Source of the DNA: Angiostrongylus vasorum
Lineage: Eukaryota > Nematoda > Chromadorea > Rhabditida > Metastrongylidae
Assembly: GCA_018806985.1 (NCBI GenBank)
Contig: JADANN010000177.1
Location: 248,001-312,000 of the forward strand
Direction: 5' to 3'
Length of the DNA: 64,000 nucleotides
The notes beneath the pieces are model-generated. The model had not been told where the DNA came from, searched no databases, and saw only the letters and a program-made list of their open reading frames with translations. Positions 1-13,569 of the stretch are shown in pieces. The position numbers and the translations under genes are program-made. The first letter of the stretch is position 1. Every line of letters starts with the position of its first letter.

Positions 1-2105
1 ATTAATACGGCATGTCGACCTGGTTCTACAAGAAATACAGAACATTGCATGAATGTGGGCGCTGCCTTAATTGAGGTGACAGGTGTTCCCAGGATTGCAA
101 GAAGTGGAGCGTTTCGGTGCTGCAAATTGTATTTCTGTCTTCGACCGTTACTTGATCTCCTAGGAGCTGTCTATGAGGACGAAACAGAAGTGATCAGCAA
201 ACTGTCACCTGAACAGTTCGGATTGTTTCTTTCAGTTGGTCGATAAGATCAATCACCACTCTTTCGTAGTCAAATGCGTACACCAATTCATACGAACTGC
301 TTCCCGGATAACCAATCGCGTCGCTGCTCGTAGTTTTTCGACAAAGTGGTGGCCCAATCGTGGCTGTTTTCAGAGCTAATGTCTTCTGTAGAGGAAAACA
401 GTAATCAGCCAAGCATGGAGGAATTCTGCACGCTGCCTTCGCTCACTGGTGACCTTAGTGTTATCGGGGAGGCAACAGTGCAGTTGCCCTCACATAGTAG
501 GCTCTGAAAATCATTCCCTTTTTTATTTTTTATTCCTACATTTTACATGTAGACCTTCTTATGTCTTTTAAAACCTGGAAGGTTCTATGCAGCGTGCTCA
601 GGTATAGCACACATAAGGCTTTTATGAAATATGCGATAGAAAGAATTTTTATGAAGTGTTGCACTAATTCTACGCCAGCCAATCTTCTTTGTATGCAAAT
701 ATGTTGTTGTGAATTGTTATGAATTTATTACATTTCTCCTTAGACATCGGGTTTGAACATTTTTGTATTCATCGTTTATGTCAATCAAACTGCTACATAG
801 TGGTGGTGACCGTTGAAGGTGACACTTCTTTTAATAAAGATGAATGAAAGTAGTACAACACATCCTTAGTCGAAGTGCACGATATTTTCCTCATAGTCAG
901 TACACTCTTTCAGTACATACCATTCTGTTCGGAATAAGTATAACAACAAGCTTGACAGACTGCCGGACTTTTTGTAAAATCGATAAGCCCTATGACGAGA
1001 CTGATATCCTGATATTATATGACGGTGTAAACGTCTTTACACCGTGTTTGTGACGACGTCATCTTACTTGTGCAAAATATTTCTAGTGCCAAGTACCACT
1101 CGTTGGAGCGGATCAGAATCGAAACGAGTTTTGCTGTAAACAAAAAAGCGGGTGGTTACACCGATGATCACTTTGTCATAGATGATTGTACACTTTTGTG
1201 TGACCACTTTGAGCCATATATCGCTCACATTTCTGGAATGTGCCTTTTTTTCTGCTGTACAAAACTAATCGAGAATATGCACTCGTTTTGAATCGATAGC
1301 TGCTCTTTCACAGGTGTTGGCTGTAATGTCATTCAAAAAACTTGTGCACTTCATATACACTCCACAGTATATACCTATTATATCCGACGTACATGTATTG
1401 CCTTGGAAAGCATAAGAATGACTTCTTCATGTTTAGATTTGAGCGTTAGAAGTCGAATTCTTTAAATCTGATACGGTTGGTATACCGGATCATTTGTGCA
1501 GAATGTTACCTCTCGTGTTGTAAGTTCTGGTAAGGTCAAGTGCAGGTTGTGCATTAGGTTTACTCCTTGGCTTTCCATGAAAATATCGAGCTCTTTATGT
1601 AGAATTGACTTACGGTGGAAATGAACCCTTGTTCATTGATATCGCAGCTCAAACTCAGGAAACCTTAATGAACACCGCGCTAAACGATTACAGGGTTAAG
1701 TCATATTCAACGCTGTAGACGACTTGTTGTGATTAGTGATAAAGCAAACTAAGTATATTTGTTCACTGCATGAATTAAATAAATTGTTGATGCCGTGAGT
1801 AACTTTTCCAGTAGTTCAGAAGTGATACTCTGTGATCATGAGAAATTTCAACACCCAATACAACGTGTCAGTGTTTTGCTAGTGGACCGGTTCTTATCCA
1901 GACGTAGCGAGTAGGTGTAGCTATAGCACCAACATAAAATAAACAGAGTGATACCTTGCGTCTGATCAACACGAATATCGAGAAATAAACAGATTTTGGC
2001 TGACTCGCCTAAAATCGAAGAACGAAGGAAAAAAAGCGGTGTCGGTCGAAAAAGCTAACACTGCAGCTAACCAAGAACGATAACCTTTGAACTCTTTATT
2101 TCGTA
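1..2105. other. No recognisable gene or repeat
   Basis: Only short, mutually overlapping open stretches on opposite strands (49-246 plus, 194-412 minus, 844-1053 plus, 1070-1291 plus). I recognise no protein family, splice-consistent exon chain or repeat family here. Confidence 0.4.
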
Positions 2106-2109
2106 TGGC

Positions 2110-2420
2110 CCGTTCTTCACGTCTACCATGCGGATCCTAACACTTCTTGCGTTCCATTCTTTTTCCTCACATCCAGTATCCATGAAGTTCTTCCAACTTT
2201 CTGCTTGTGGGTTCAGCTTCTGCTTAACGATTTTTCTTTCATCATAAATGTTGTTGAATGGTGGTTAAGTCGATTCTCACTGGAATCCTGAGACAGCAGT
2301 GTTAGAGCGTTCTCACTTGGATTGCAGTGAGTGAATTTTTCACCAGACATGTCCAGCACCAATTTAACGACGTCAGAGAGATGAGAGGCTTGGTGAGCAC
2401 GGAGTGGGTGGAATACTAGC
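2110..2420 (-). repeat. S2 SINE copy, diverged, minus strand
   Basis: Reads on the minus strand as the S2 body: a block equivalent to GAATCGACTTAACC, a CTGCTTGAGG-like block and a GATGGATGCGAGGAAA-like block. The same blocks occur in the same order at 3641-3965, 28985-29330 and 63055-63325. The tRNA-like head is poorly preserved at the right end. Confidence 0.6.
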
Positions 2421-2584
2421 AAAACTAAAAAAATATAGCAAAGTCAAATTTCAGTGCAAGGAAAAGGTAGAGAAAACCCGAAAGTTTAACACTAAAAAAC
2501 ATCGGCTTCTGGAAGAAGGCGAAAGGAAATCGCCATTGATTTCATGCAGAAGTGTTCGAAAAACATCTGCAGTCATAAAAAGAG

Positions 2585-2710
2585 TTAGAATATTTAAGAA
2601 TAAAGTAATAATATAATATTACATATATTTGTTTATAATTAGGATATTTAATTAGAATTATGATTAGAATATTATTTGTAATTAGAATATTTAAGAATTA
2701 AGTAATAATA
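2585..2710. repeat. AT-rich short direct repeat
   Basis: A 29-base unit beginning TTAGAATATTTAAGAAT lies at 2585-2613 and again at 2682-2710, with one mismatch. The surroundings are very AT-rich. No function is apparent. Confidence 0.8.
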
Positions 2711-2867
2711 CAGCATTTATTTAAGAATAAGAGAAGAATATTTATTCAAATTCAACTGTTTCAGATTGGTAACACAGAAATTCTATCCACTGAATAAGCC
2801 GTTTAGCGAAACCACGTATGGAGAAAAGAACCATTTAAGCATGTTTTTAAATCAGTGCAGGTGCAGG

Positions 2868-3150
2868 ACAGATGGACGAAAAGAAAAGTAGAGTGGACTC
2901 CAAGAGAATGCAAACGTCCCCCCAGGACGACCACCTACACGTTGGGCGGACGTGTTCGTAAACAAAGTTAATCAGCTGTACCCGCAGCTGCAGTTATTTT
3001 ACAAATCACGGTATGAGACTCGCACGCGCTACCATGTTCGAACAAGACCACCACCATGGACTACGATTGCGAGAGAAAGGAACGAATGGCATATGTGCTG
3101 GGGTCCGCACAGCTCGTGAAGACGGACCGTCCAAGTATCCAAGTAAGCAA
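2868..3150 (+). mobile_element. RTE-type LINE fragment: ORF2 C-terminus and 3' tail
   Basis: In pieces, the plus strand reads as the C-terminal end of an RTE-clade reverse transcriptase polyprotein. One frame gives PPTRWADVFVNKVNQL at about 2929-2976. After a frame change it gives TTIARERNEWHMCWGPH before a stop at about 3118. This PTRWxDxF...AR.RNEW..CWGPH pattern is the usual end of nematode RTE proteins. A very short 3' tail follows with repeated CAAGTA units. Upstream parts of the LINE are absent, so it is a 5'-truncated, frameshifted dead copy. The same tail ends the S5 elements at 9910, 12925, 17233 and 42536. Confidence 0.8.
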
Positions 3151-3354
3151 GTATATTAGACGAATACTTCAAGTCGTGACATGCTGAAACTCTGAAGAGA
3201 AAGAAAGTGTAAGAAATGCTAAGAAATGCGAAATTCTTCCGTAGTGAAGCTGGGCGTGGAAGTGCTAGACAATAAAGCAAGTGTTGCTACCAAAAGTATA
3301 AATTGAGGTTTTCCTTACAATAACGAACCGTTTTCCACATCTGCTTAGTGGATG

Positions 3355-3640
3355 TGGCGCGTGTGGCGCTGTGGTTGGTGGCGCCCTGCAATACACACTC
3401 GGAATCGATCCCCGCGCCCGTGGTCCACCAATCCTTCCATCCCTCCAGGGTCGGCAAATTGGTACCAGACTTGTATGGGAGGATAGCAGCACTGGCTCGA
3501 TGCATCGGTAGGCCACCGCGAGTCATTGTGAAAGAACGGATATGCGTTCAATCACCTCCAAACGATGCTTAATGAAGTCGAATGCATGGCGCATCCCTCA
3601 GGGGATTGATCAACGTCGAGAACTTTATCGTTTTTTTTTA
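3355..3640 (+). repeat. S1 SINE, near full length
   Basis: It has a tRNA-like head: GGCGCGTGTGGCGC, an A-box-like TGGCGCTGTGG, a B-box-like GGAATCGATCCC, then the closing CCGCGCCC arm. The shared central core (GGTCGGCAAATTGGTACCAG) and the S1-specific 3' half follow, ending near GATTGATCAACGTCGAG and a T run. It abuts an S2 copy in the opposite orientation. Confidence 0.88.
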
Positions 3641-3965
3641 CTGAGAGGATCTCAACACTTCTTCCGTTCGATTGGTTTCCTTGCATCCATCATCCACGAA
3701 ATTCTTCCAACTTTTGCGTGTGGGCTCGGCTGCTGCTTGAGGATTTTTTCTTTCGTCATGAATGTCGTTGAGGGTTCCTCGAGTCGATTCTCCTTGGGGT
3801 CTCCGGATACTCAGGCTAGAGCGTTCCCAGTCAGATTGCGGAGAATGGCCTTTTTCCTAGACAAGTCCAGCACCAATTTCCCGACCCTAGAGTGATGTCA
3901 GACTGAGTGAACTCGGTGGGGGGTCGAACTAGCACCGTGCTCGTTATGAGCAGCATCAATAGCAC
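3641..3965 (-). repeat. S2 SINE, near full length, minus strand
   Basis: Read on the minus strand, a tRNA-like head (a CATAACGAGCACGGTGC block, B-box-like GCTAGTTCGACCCC) comes first. The core GGTCGGGAAATTGGTGC and the S2 3' half (CCTCAAGCAGCAGCC, GATGGATGCAAGGAAACC) follow. It is one of the best preserved S2 copies in the window. Confidence 0.82.
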
Positions 3966-4968
3966 TTCGCTAGCCGCCCAATGTATGGTTATTAAACTCG
4001 TGATTGTAAAAATTCATAACTAAACTAATTAAGTTCACTTCGAGTTGAAGATATTTCCGGTAAGTGGTACATTCAACGATCGAGAAGGTATGATGATGCA
4101 ATAGCGCTGTACGAATTGAAGAGAACGCTAACATCCCAGGACAACAAATGTGTAAAATCATAGTGATGAGTGTATTCAAAGGCCTTGTAAGTATTCAGAC
4201 ACTTCACTAACGACGTCTTAACTCTTACACTTCTTAAGTCATAAGGCCTACTATGACCTAAGAGTGCAGTCAACTGCCATAATTGCTAATCCGTAATTGC
4301 ATCCATCATTTGAACATCTCTAGAGCACCTTGATAATGTGCAGTGAAAATCTAAAGAAGGGATAAACCTCTAGCCAAAACCAGCTTAAGGGTGTGATAAG
4401 GGATTTGATCGATAAGCGTGTCGTCATTGTTCGCTCGCATAGTACATTATCGATCTAGGCCGATGGGCGGTGCCACACGCGGCAGGCGCCGTCATTCTAC
4501 CCCTCGGTGCCGTCCCGACTAGGCGGCGTTCGCGTAAGGTCTTTCTAGTGTTTATTAAAGGTATTTTCATGTGGTAATGTTGATAATGTCAACATAACAT
4601 TACCATCTGGTCTTTTACTAATGGACTTCTTAGTCTTTAGGACTTTTATAACGATGTCGTGTTAGTTTAATGATCTACGATAGTAGTAAACTTCCCAAAG
4701 TGTTTCCTCAGAATGTGAGCATCGATCTCCATCATTGCTGATTTGCTGATAAGAACAACAAGTATAGTTCTGTTAGGCCACGTCTATGCCACGAATTTAC
4801 CATGTCTGCTGTGAGATCGGCTACTCTCAAAACAGATTTTTCACAAACGTTTTGCTTATCGAGCTGTTATCACCACTTTCCAACATCACACACACTTCAT
4901 GGGAGCTGTTCTGGTGCGGTGTAGTTCATTTCATTTAATCGCCAATATAGAGTTGTTTGTTTTCTGTT
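3966..4968. other. No recognisable gene
   Basis: I see no coding pattern or repeat family. It is the far upstream flank of gpd. Confidence 0.4.
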
Positions 4969-5192
4969 CGCGTGTGGTGCAGTGGTCGGAGGCGCCATGC
5001 AACACACACGTGGAATCGATTACGGCGCCCATGGCCAACCAAGCCTTCCATCTCTCCAGGGTCGGCGAATTGGTACCAGACTTGTCTGGGAGGATAGCAG
5101 CACCAGTCACCTCCAAACGATGCTTATTGAAGTCGAATGCATGGCGCGTCCCTCAGGGATTGATCAACGCTGAAAGCTTTATCCTTTGTCCT
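4969..5192 (+). repeat. S1 SINE with internal deletion, upstream of gpd
   Basis: Head, core and tail match the other S1 copies. The sequence jumps at about 5101 from AGGATAGCAGCACC directly to AGTCACCTCC, losing about 60 bases that other copies contain. Its end lies about 150 bases before the gpd start codon and about 125 before the proposed trans-splice acceptor, so it sits in the gpd promoter or outron. Confidence 0.88.
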
Positions 5193-5307
5193 GTATCCTT
5201 TGTTTTCTGCTCAAGTTACTTAATGTTGCTTTTGATGTTTATTTACACAGTTATCGCCTTATGTTCGTGTCTGATTAACTTAATCATATCGGTGACATGA
5301 TGCATGA

Positions 5308-7958
<2,651 letters not shown>

Positions 7959-7989
7959 GATGAACTAGCAGCTGATGTACTCCGCATTG

Positions 7990-7995
7990 ATTAAA
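7990..7995 (+). terminator. Putative gpd polyadenylation signal
   Basis: ATTAAA, 32 bases after the gpd stop codon, followed within about 35 bases by a T-rich stretch. ATTAAA is a common variant of AATAAA, and the spacing fits the short 3'UTRs usual in nematodes. Only sequence position supports it. Confidence 0.5.
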
Positions 7996-9841
7996 CATTG
8001 TGGCTTTCTAGTGTTCCATTTTTTTTTCTTTAGTTGCGACCCTCAATCGTACTGTAGTTTGCAACCGTTGGTGCCACTTTTTAACCTCTACAAATACTCC
8101 ACTCATATCTTAGCTCACATCAAACATTTTTAAATGAGATGAAAACCGCTTGTCATTCTAATTATATTGGAATTCTAGGCTCATGGTTTCAGTGTGCTTC
8201 CTTGAAGCGTTTACGGTAGTTGTTTTGCTAAGTATCTTCTCAGCAAGTGGTTCTTGAGGTTTTTCAGAAATGGATAGCGTAATGGTGAAAGTTCACATTA
8301 GTATTATGGGAAGGGCAATATGTTCTCTCCCAGTTTCTCCGCAAAACATTTACGTCCACCCTTTTGCTCGAACTGTTATCGACAGGGTTCCACTTTTTAA
8401 AATACTCTGAGAACTGCTTTCTGCTCTTCAACAGTCGTAGTGTAACTGAACATCTCTAAACGAATTTGGTTGTTAGCAGAACGGAGATTCTTACGCTTTT
8501 TGTTCTGACTAATAATGTTCACAGTGGGCAAGAACGTGTGTGTTTAGAATTGAGGAATAGAAGTCGGCATCATTTTTTCGCAAATTTATCGTTGTAGTGT
8601 GGTAGGTATTGTTTGTAGTTGTATTTTATTTAGAGTTTACTTAATGAAGTTGGAGTGGGTAACATGAGGTATTTTTGCTTAGCAAAGTTTTTAGTGTTTT
8701 CGCATACTGGGTGTTATAGATCTGGTCTTCCCCAGAATAATAACGACAGGAATATGCTGTATTCTGCAGGTTGGCTCAGATGATCCGTTTAAGAAACTGG
8801 TCAGCATAAACTTGCCTGAATTCGATTAAAAGTACAAACGCGGCTATAAGAAATTGGATTGGGTATCGAGAGCGAAGTTCCCACTTCAATTGCAATGAGT
8901 GGCTAAGGCAATCTTTCTTTCTAGTCAAGGTTATAGTCTTTAAATCCTAGTTTGCTAGGGAACAAGTGTTGTTAATGTCGGCAGTGTTGTACTTGGTTGG
9001 TTGATGCTATCGCCTTTGGCTAGGCGAAAGTTGGAATTGGTAACATTGTAGACGACCAATAGCAAGCATTGGATTGAGAAGACACTCTATTCAGATAGTG
9101 CATGGTGGAATGAACTCTGTGTATGGAGGTTAACACTGGTTACTCTGCTTTGTTGGAGTCACGACAAATTCGATTATTCAACAAAACGTGGACTATATGG
9201 ATGAAGGTGTCGGGTGGCTGGTTTTGGGTCACAAGGTCATTCCTTGTGTACGGATATGCATAAGATCAATAACGGTTATTAGTACTGGGTCTTAAAAATA
9301 ACGTGATATATATTGGTGGTATTACAGTAGTCTCTGATTCTGCCGTAAATGTTTCCATGCTAATGTTGAGTCCAGCTCTGAATGACTAATCGGCGATGGA
9401 TAGCGTTTACCAGCAATTTTTGTCCCATGTGTTCATCAAAGGCTGTTGTTGGTTTTATGGATTACAGCAAAGTTTTCCTCGATATTTTCTTCCATTTTTC
9501 CTTGGCAGGTGGGTCGAACAAGGAACCTGAATCAACCACTGCGCTATTGCTTACCTTACCTTCCTATCCCCCATGAATATAAATAAACCTTTATAACTTC
9601 GGAGATAGAACGTGACCAAGCCACTAAGCGTTAACACGGTGTTTACCTTCAAGGAACATTCTGTATGGTCTGTAATACACCGATGCCCAAGGAGTGGATG
9701 ACGAATTTGGAGCACGGCGAAGAATTTAGCGAAGAACAGCGCGCAAGACTTTCTCTGAAACGAAGACGTTTTTTGTTTCATGTGTGTTCTTAGAGGTATC
9801 ACGTAGTTTTTTATTCGTAATTTTTGACGAATCATAGTCGT
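7996..9841. other. No recognisable gene
   Basis: 3' flank of gpd. A short open stretch at 9382-9576 has no recognisable family. No repeat family from this window is evident before the duplicated tail at 9842. Confidence 0.4.
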
Positions 9842-9929
9842 GGCCAGCTTTTAAGCAAAAGTACTTACTTTCTTACTTACTTGAACGTAGGCCAGCTTTT
9901 AAGCAAAAAATACTTACTTACTTGAACGG
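9842..9929. repeat. Short tandem duplication at the end of an S5 element
   Basis: GGCCAGCTTTTAAGCAAAA occurs at 9842-9860 and again at 9891-9909, each followed by an ACTTACTT-rich tail ending CTTACTTGAACG. The flank and the S5 tail were duplicated together, or the flank copy is a target-site duplication. Confidence 0.75.
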
Positions 9930-10295
9930 CGCGTCTTCACTGGTTGTGCGGACCCCAGCATAATCACCATTTTTTCGGAGATTTGCTGGCTAAGCCATTG
10001 TGGATTCCTGGAATCCCGAGGTCAGCCTGGCCAAAGTCTGCCCTAGGTCTTCACCACCACGGGCAGCCGCAGCTTGTGGATCAGAGGGAGATTTGCCACC
10101 ACGCGACTTCGATACCAGAACGGTGGCGGGTCCTGGGAATTGGTTTATTCTTAGCTAGGCTTCCTGACAGAAACGCCGGACTTCTTCTCAGCTTGGAAGA
10201 CCCTGCCGGGGAGACAAATCCCCCCGCTGTACATCGTAGTCCGACACCCAGGATCACCTCCCAGCCACAATGAGGCGGTAAACCGTTGGGAGGTA
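9910..10295 (-). mobile_element. S5 non-autonomous retroelement with RTE tail, minus strand
   Basis: Read on the minus strand it ends TTATGCTGGGGTCCGCAC, then GAAGACG and ACTTG/CAAGT-type repeats: the same end as the RTE LINE at 2868-3150. The internal sequence, with landmarks GGCGGTAAACCG at one end and ACCCAGGATCACC near it, is shared with 12925-13287, 17233-17618, 42536-42931 and 56505-56830. It has no coding potential of its own: the open stretch at 10081-10530 recurs only as repeat sequence. Confidence 0.83.
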
Positions 10296-11595
10296 AGGAA
10301 AAAATATGTTCTGGAAAATGAATTCTTGTTCTAGAAAAGCAAACACAGGATTTGTTCTCAAACTGTCGTGTTCTGGATAAGCTTAAGCTTTTCTTTGTAC
10401 ACCTACTACATGGTGTGATGTTACCGGCAACATTACGCTGTGCATGTGCACCGTCTAGCTGCGCAGGAACGGCTGAATCCAGAGAAGAAAGGGAGAACTG
10501 TATGACATTCTTGATGGAAGACAATGACAACGATGGAACCCACTGTCAGTGTGCTAAATTCACAACACTCGTCAAAAGTACCATTTACTAGAAGAAGATG
10601 ATCGTCATCTCTCACACTGATGCAGATCTGATGCTTTCAGGAAATATTGAGCTATGATGTGCAACACAAAGCTATCTTGCTGTCAGTGTCACCTAATATT
10701 GGAAAGATTTTTCGAATTTTCACCTAAAAACTATCTTATGAGCAAGCTTAATCCAGGAATCGCCATAGGATCGGAGTGGACTTATTCTCAAAGCGACAAA
10801 CCTCCTCCTTTCGATCGGTAGAAGAGAGCGATTGCTTGTGATTGCGTTTGAGAACATCTTGGCGAGCTATCCCACTATTGAATGAAAAGAAATCTTGCTC
10901 AGTCAGCAAAATAATGTACAAGTGAGAAATGTGTTGCAAACTCGGGAATACGACTGGACTTGCTGTTCAGGTAACTAGTCTCGTCGGAATGCATAGTAAA
11001 TTACCGGTGTATGGTCGAAGGTGTGGCATGGACTCTCATTCCATTCTATCCTCTCACCTTCTTCCACTTCGTGTATTATATGGTCGACATGATAAAGGGG
11101 AACCTAAGTCCAGTTTCTCACATTGCTCAACACTATTATATTTCTGCCGAAATCTAAGGTGCTAATGCTGTGGGGGACCACTCGTAGTAGTTTTGGTTTC
11201 TTGTTAGTTTCACAGCAGTTTCACAACCAGCTGTCACGCTAAGCTTGCCTAAAAACATGAAATTGAACTGAAACGTCAATTAAGTCCATCAGCTGATGAC
11301 GTTTTATTATAATCTAGCCTTAATTCGAGAGGGAACGACTATTTTTTTGATATTAGCCGTTCGTATGAAAAAACCTTGGCTTGCATCGAATGATTTTAAA
11401 GACGATATTTAAGGGAAAAGAGATGAGTCGGTTATTGAAATTTTAATCACATTCAATGATCAAAACATTCTCCTAAACCCTAATTTTTTTATATTTTTGG
11501 TTAGAAATCAGTTCATCTAAAGATACGAGAGAATTAAAATGGAGAGCCAAGGTATTGAAGGAATTATGGAAAGCAAATAAAAATGAATAAAAAGT
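10296..11595. other. No recognisable gene
   Basis: Several short open stretches overlap on both strands (10352-10615, 10929-11165). None has a recognisable motif or a splice-consistent partner. Confidence 0.35.
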
Positions 11596-11869
11596 GCTCG
11601 TGTGGCGCAGTGGTTGGAGGCGCCAGTGCGACACATGTGGAATCGATCCCCGCACCCATGGGCCACTAAGCTTTCCATCCCTCCGGGATCGCCAAGTTGG
11701 TACCAGCCTTATCTGAAAGGATAGCAGCACCGGCTCGATACATCGGTAGGCCACCGCGAGTTATTGTAAAAGCCAGATATACATTCAGTCACCTCCAACG
11801 ATACTTAATGAAGTCGAATGCATGGTGCATCCCTCACAGATTGGTCAACGCTGAGAGTTTTATCCTTTT
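11596..11869 (+). repeat. S1 SINE, full length
   Basis: Head GCTCGTGTGGCGCAGTGG, B-box-like GGAATCGATCCC, core GGTACCAG with flanking blocks, and 3' half ending TTGGTCAACGCTGAGAG and TTTATCCTTTT. Confidence 0.9.
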
Positions 11870-12924
11870 CTTTTATAGAAAGCAAGGGTTTCGCCTGCAG
11901 GATCGTCACTGAGCAGTCATACAAGTCTGTACTGTATCTTAGTCGCAAGAGGGGATGAATTTTCAAACCTACAAAGGTCGGTCGCTGCTTGCGACAAAAA
12001 CCTAGAAATTCGCCGTCGCCGGCAAATAAGCTTTGTGGATGACTGTTGCAGGACAGCGAGCGAGTGGGATGAAATGATTGCTAAGGGTGCACAAATTGTA
12101 AGGAACAGGTATCTTGGCAAACAACTAACTAGAGCAATGGAAACCTAGCTTTTCGACCAATGTTTTAATCGGATAGGTCGTCCTCTGTTTCAGAGCACTA
12201 TAAATTACGAGGGTTAGAATAAAGTCAGAAAGCCGTAATTCGCTGTGCCGTGGATGGATAGATGATGGTGAGCGATGGTTAAGGCTAGAAAGAGAACATA
12301 TACGGTAACCACTGAAGGAGAGGAGGGTAATAAAAATTCTGATAGCCGATAATTCCTCGATACGAGGGGATTGATCTTATCAAAACTGATAATTAGTTTT
12401 CTATAGAAGCACAACACTCTACTGTGCAAATATCATACATTATACGATCCATAGGATAAGATGTTTGATGTATTGACCATTTCCCACTTGTTTTTTTTTA
12501 TAAAAAACCCGAAGTATATGGAAATCATTCTGGATTGCAGGCAATCATTTGTTGTTGTTCGTAGTCTACGGCTTAAAATCTTCCCTACGATATTTTCTTT
12601 TTGCAGCAAAATACATCAAAGCCTGGGAAAACGCATCGGCACCATTGTTTTCACGTAGCGAAATCTTTATTCAATAACAAAAAAAAAAATGACGAGAAAG
12701 AAGGAAATCGTGAAGAAATGGGAGAGAAACAACACATTAGACTGGGGAAAATTTCGATTGTTGAATGACGGCCATGATGAGTTTTCGAATGATTTCGTCA
12801 CGTTTTTGACACTTAATAGAGACGACTATTGAGTCTGAAAAGAGAATGTTCGTATGCCTTTTCTTTTGCTGTCATGTTTTCAACAGTAGCAGGCTCGAGT
12901 TTTGTGTGACCCATATAGAACTGC
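11870..12924. other. No recognisable gene
   Basis: Short open stretches only. I see no motif or repeat family. Confidence 0.35.
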
Positions 12925-13287
12925 CTTTCAACGGTTTGCCGCCTCATCGTGGTTGGGAAATGTTCTTGAGTGTCGGGCTGCGATGTACTGCGGTGGAATT
13001 CATCCCCTTGGCAGGGTCTCCCAAGCTGAGAAGAAGTCCAGCGTTTCTATAAACCAGGATCCGTCACCGTCTTGGTACCAAATTAGTCGCGTGGTGGCAA
13101 ATCTCGCTCTGATCTACAAGGGCGGCGTCTGCCTGTGGTGGCGACGACATTGAGCAGACCTCGGCCTAGCTAACCTCTGGATTCCAGGGAACCACGGTGG
13201 CTAAACCAGCTAAGCATCGAAAAAAAAGGAGATTATGCTGGACCCACACAAGCAATGAGTACGGGCCATCCAAGTATCCAAGTATAT
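12925..13287 (+). mobile_element. S5 non-autonomous retroelement with RTE tail, plus strand
   Basis: Same element as 9910-10295 in the other orientation. It starts at GGTTTGCCGCCTCATCG and passes CCAAGCTGAGAAGAAGTCC. It ends TTATGCTGGACCCACACAAG, then CCATCCAAGTATCCAAGTAT, which is the RTE 3' tail. Confidence 0.83.
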
Positions 13288-13389
13288 GGAACTATGTAAA
13301 GGACAATTGGGGAACTTTCTGAGCATTTCTACTACAGATCGGAGATAGCTGTTACAACAATGTTGGATAAGAAAGGATAAAAAATTTCG

Positions 13390-13560
13390 TGCTGGTCAAT
13401 CCCAGTGTGCACCATGCAGCACTCGACTCCATTCATAACATCGTAGAACTAAATAAATGATATTTGGCCTATACAGTGGCTTGTGGAGGTCCATGGTTCT
13501 ATCAAATCAGTGCTTGTTGTGCTCCCTACGAGATAAGTCGGGTACAAATCTACTGGTTAG
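13390..13560 (-). repeat. S1 SINE, old and diverged, minus strand
   Basis: Blocks in S1 minus-strand order: GTCAATCCC, GCACCATGCA..CGACTCC, ATATTTGGCC, GTGGCTTGTGGAGGTCC and ACGAGATAAGTCGGGTAC. It is much more diverged than the other copies. Confidence 0.55.
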
Positions 13561-13569
13561 ATGGGTGGA

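Noticed and set aside
10081..10530. 149-codon minus-strand frame as a gene
   Set aside because: Most of it is the S5 element at 9910-10295, and the rest has no recognisable content.
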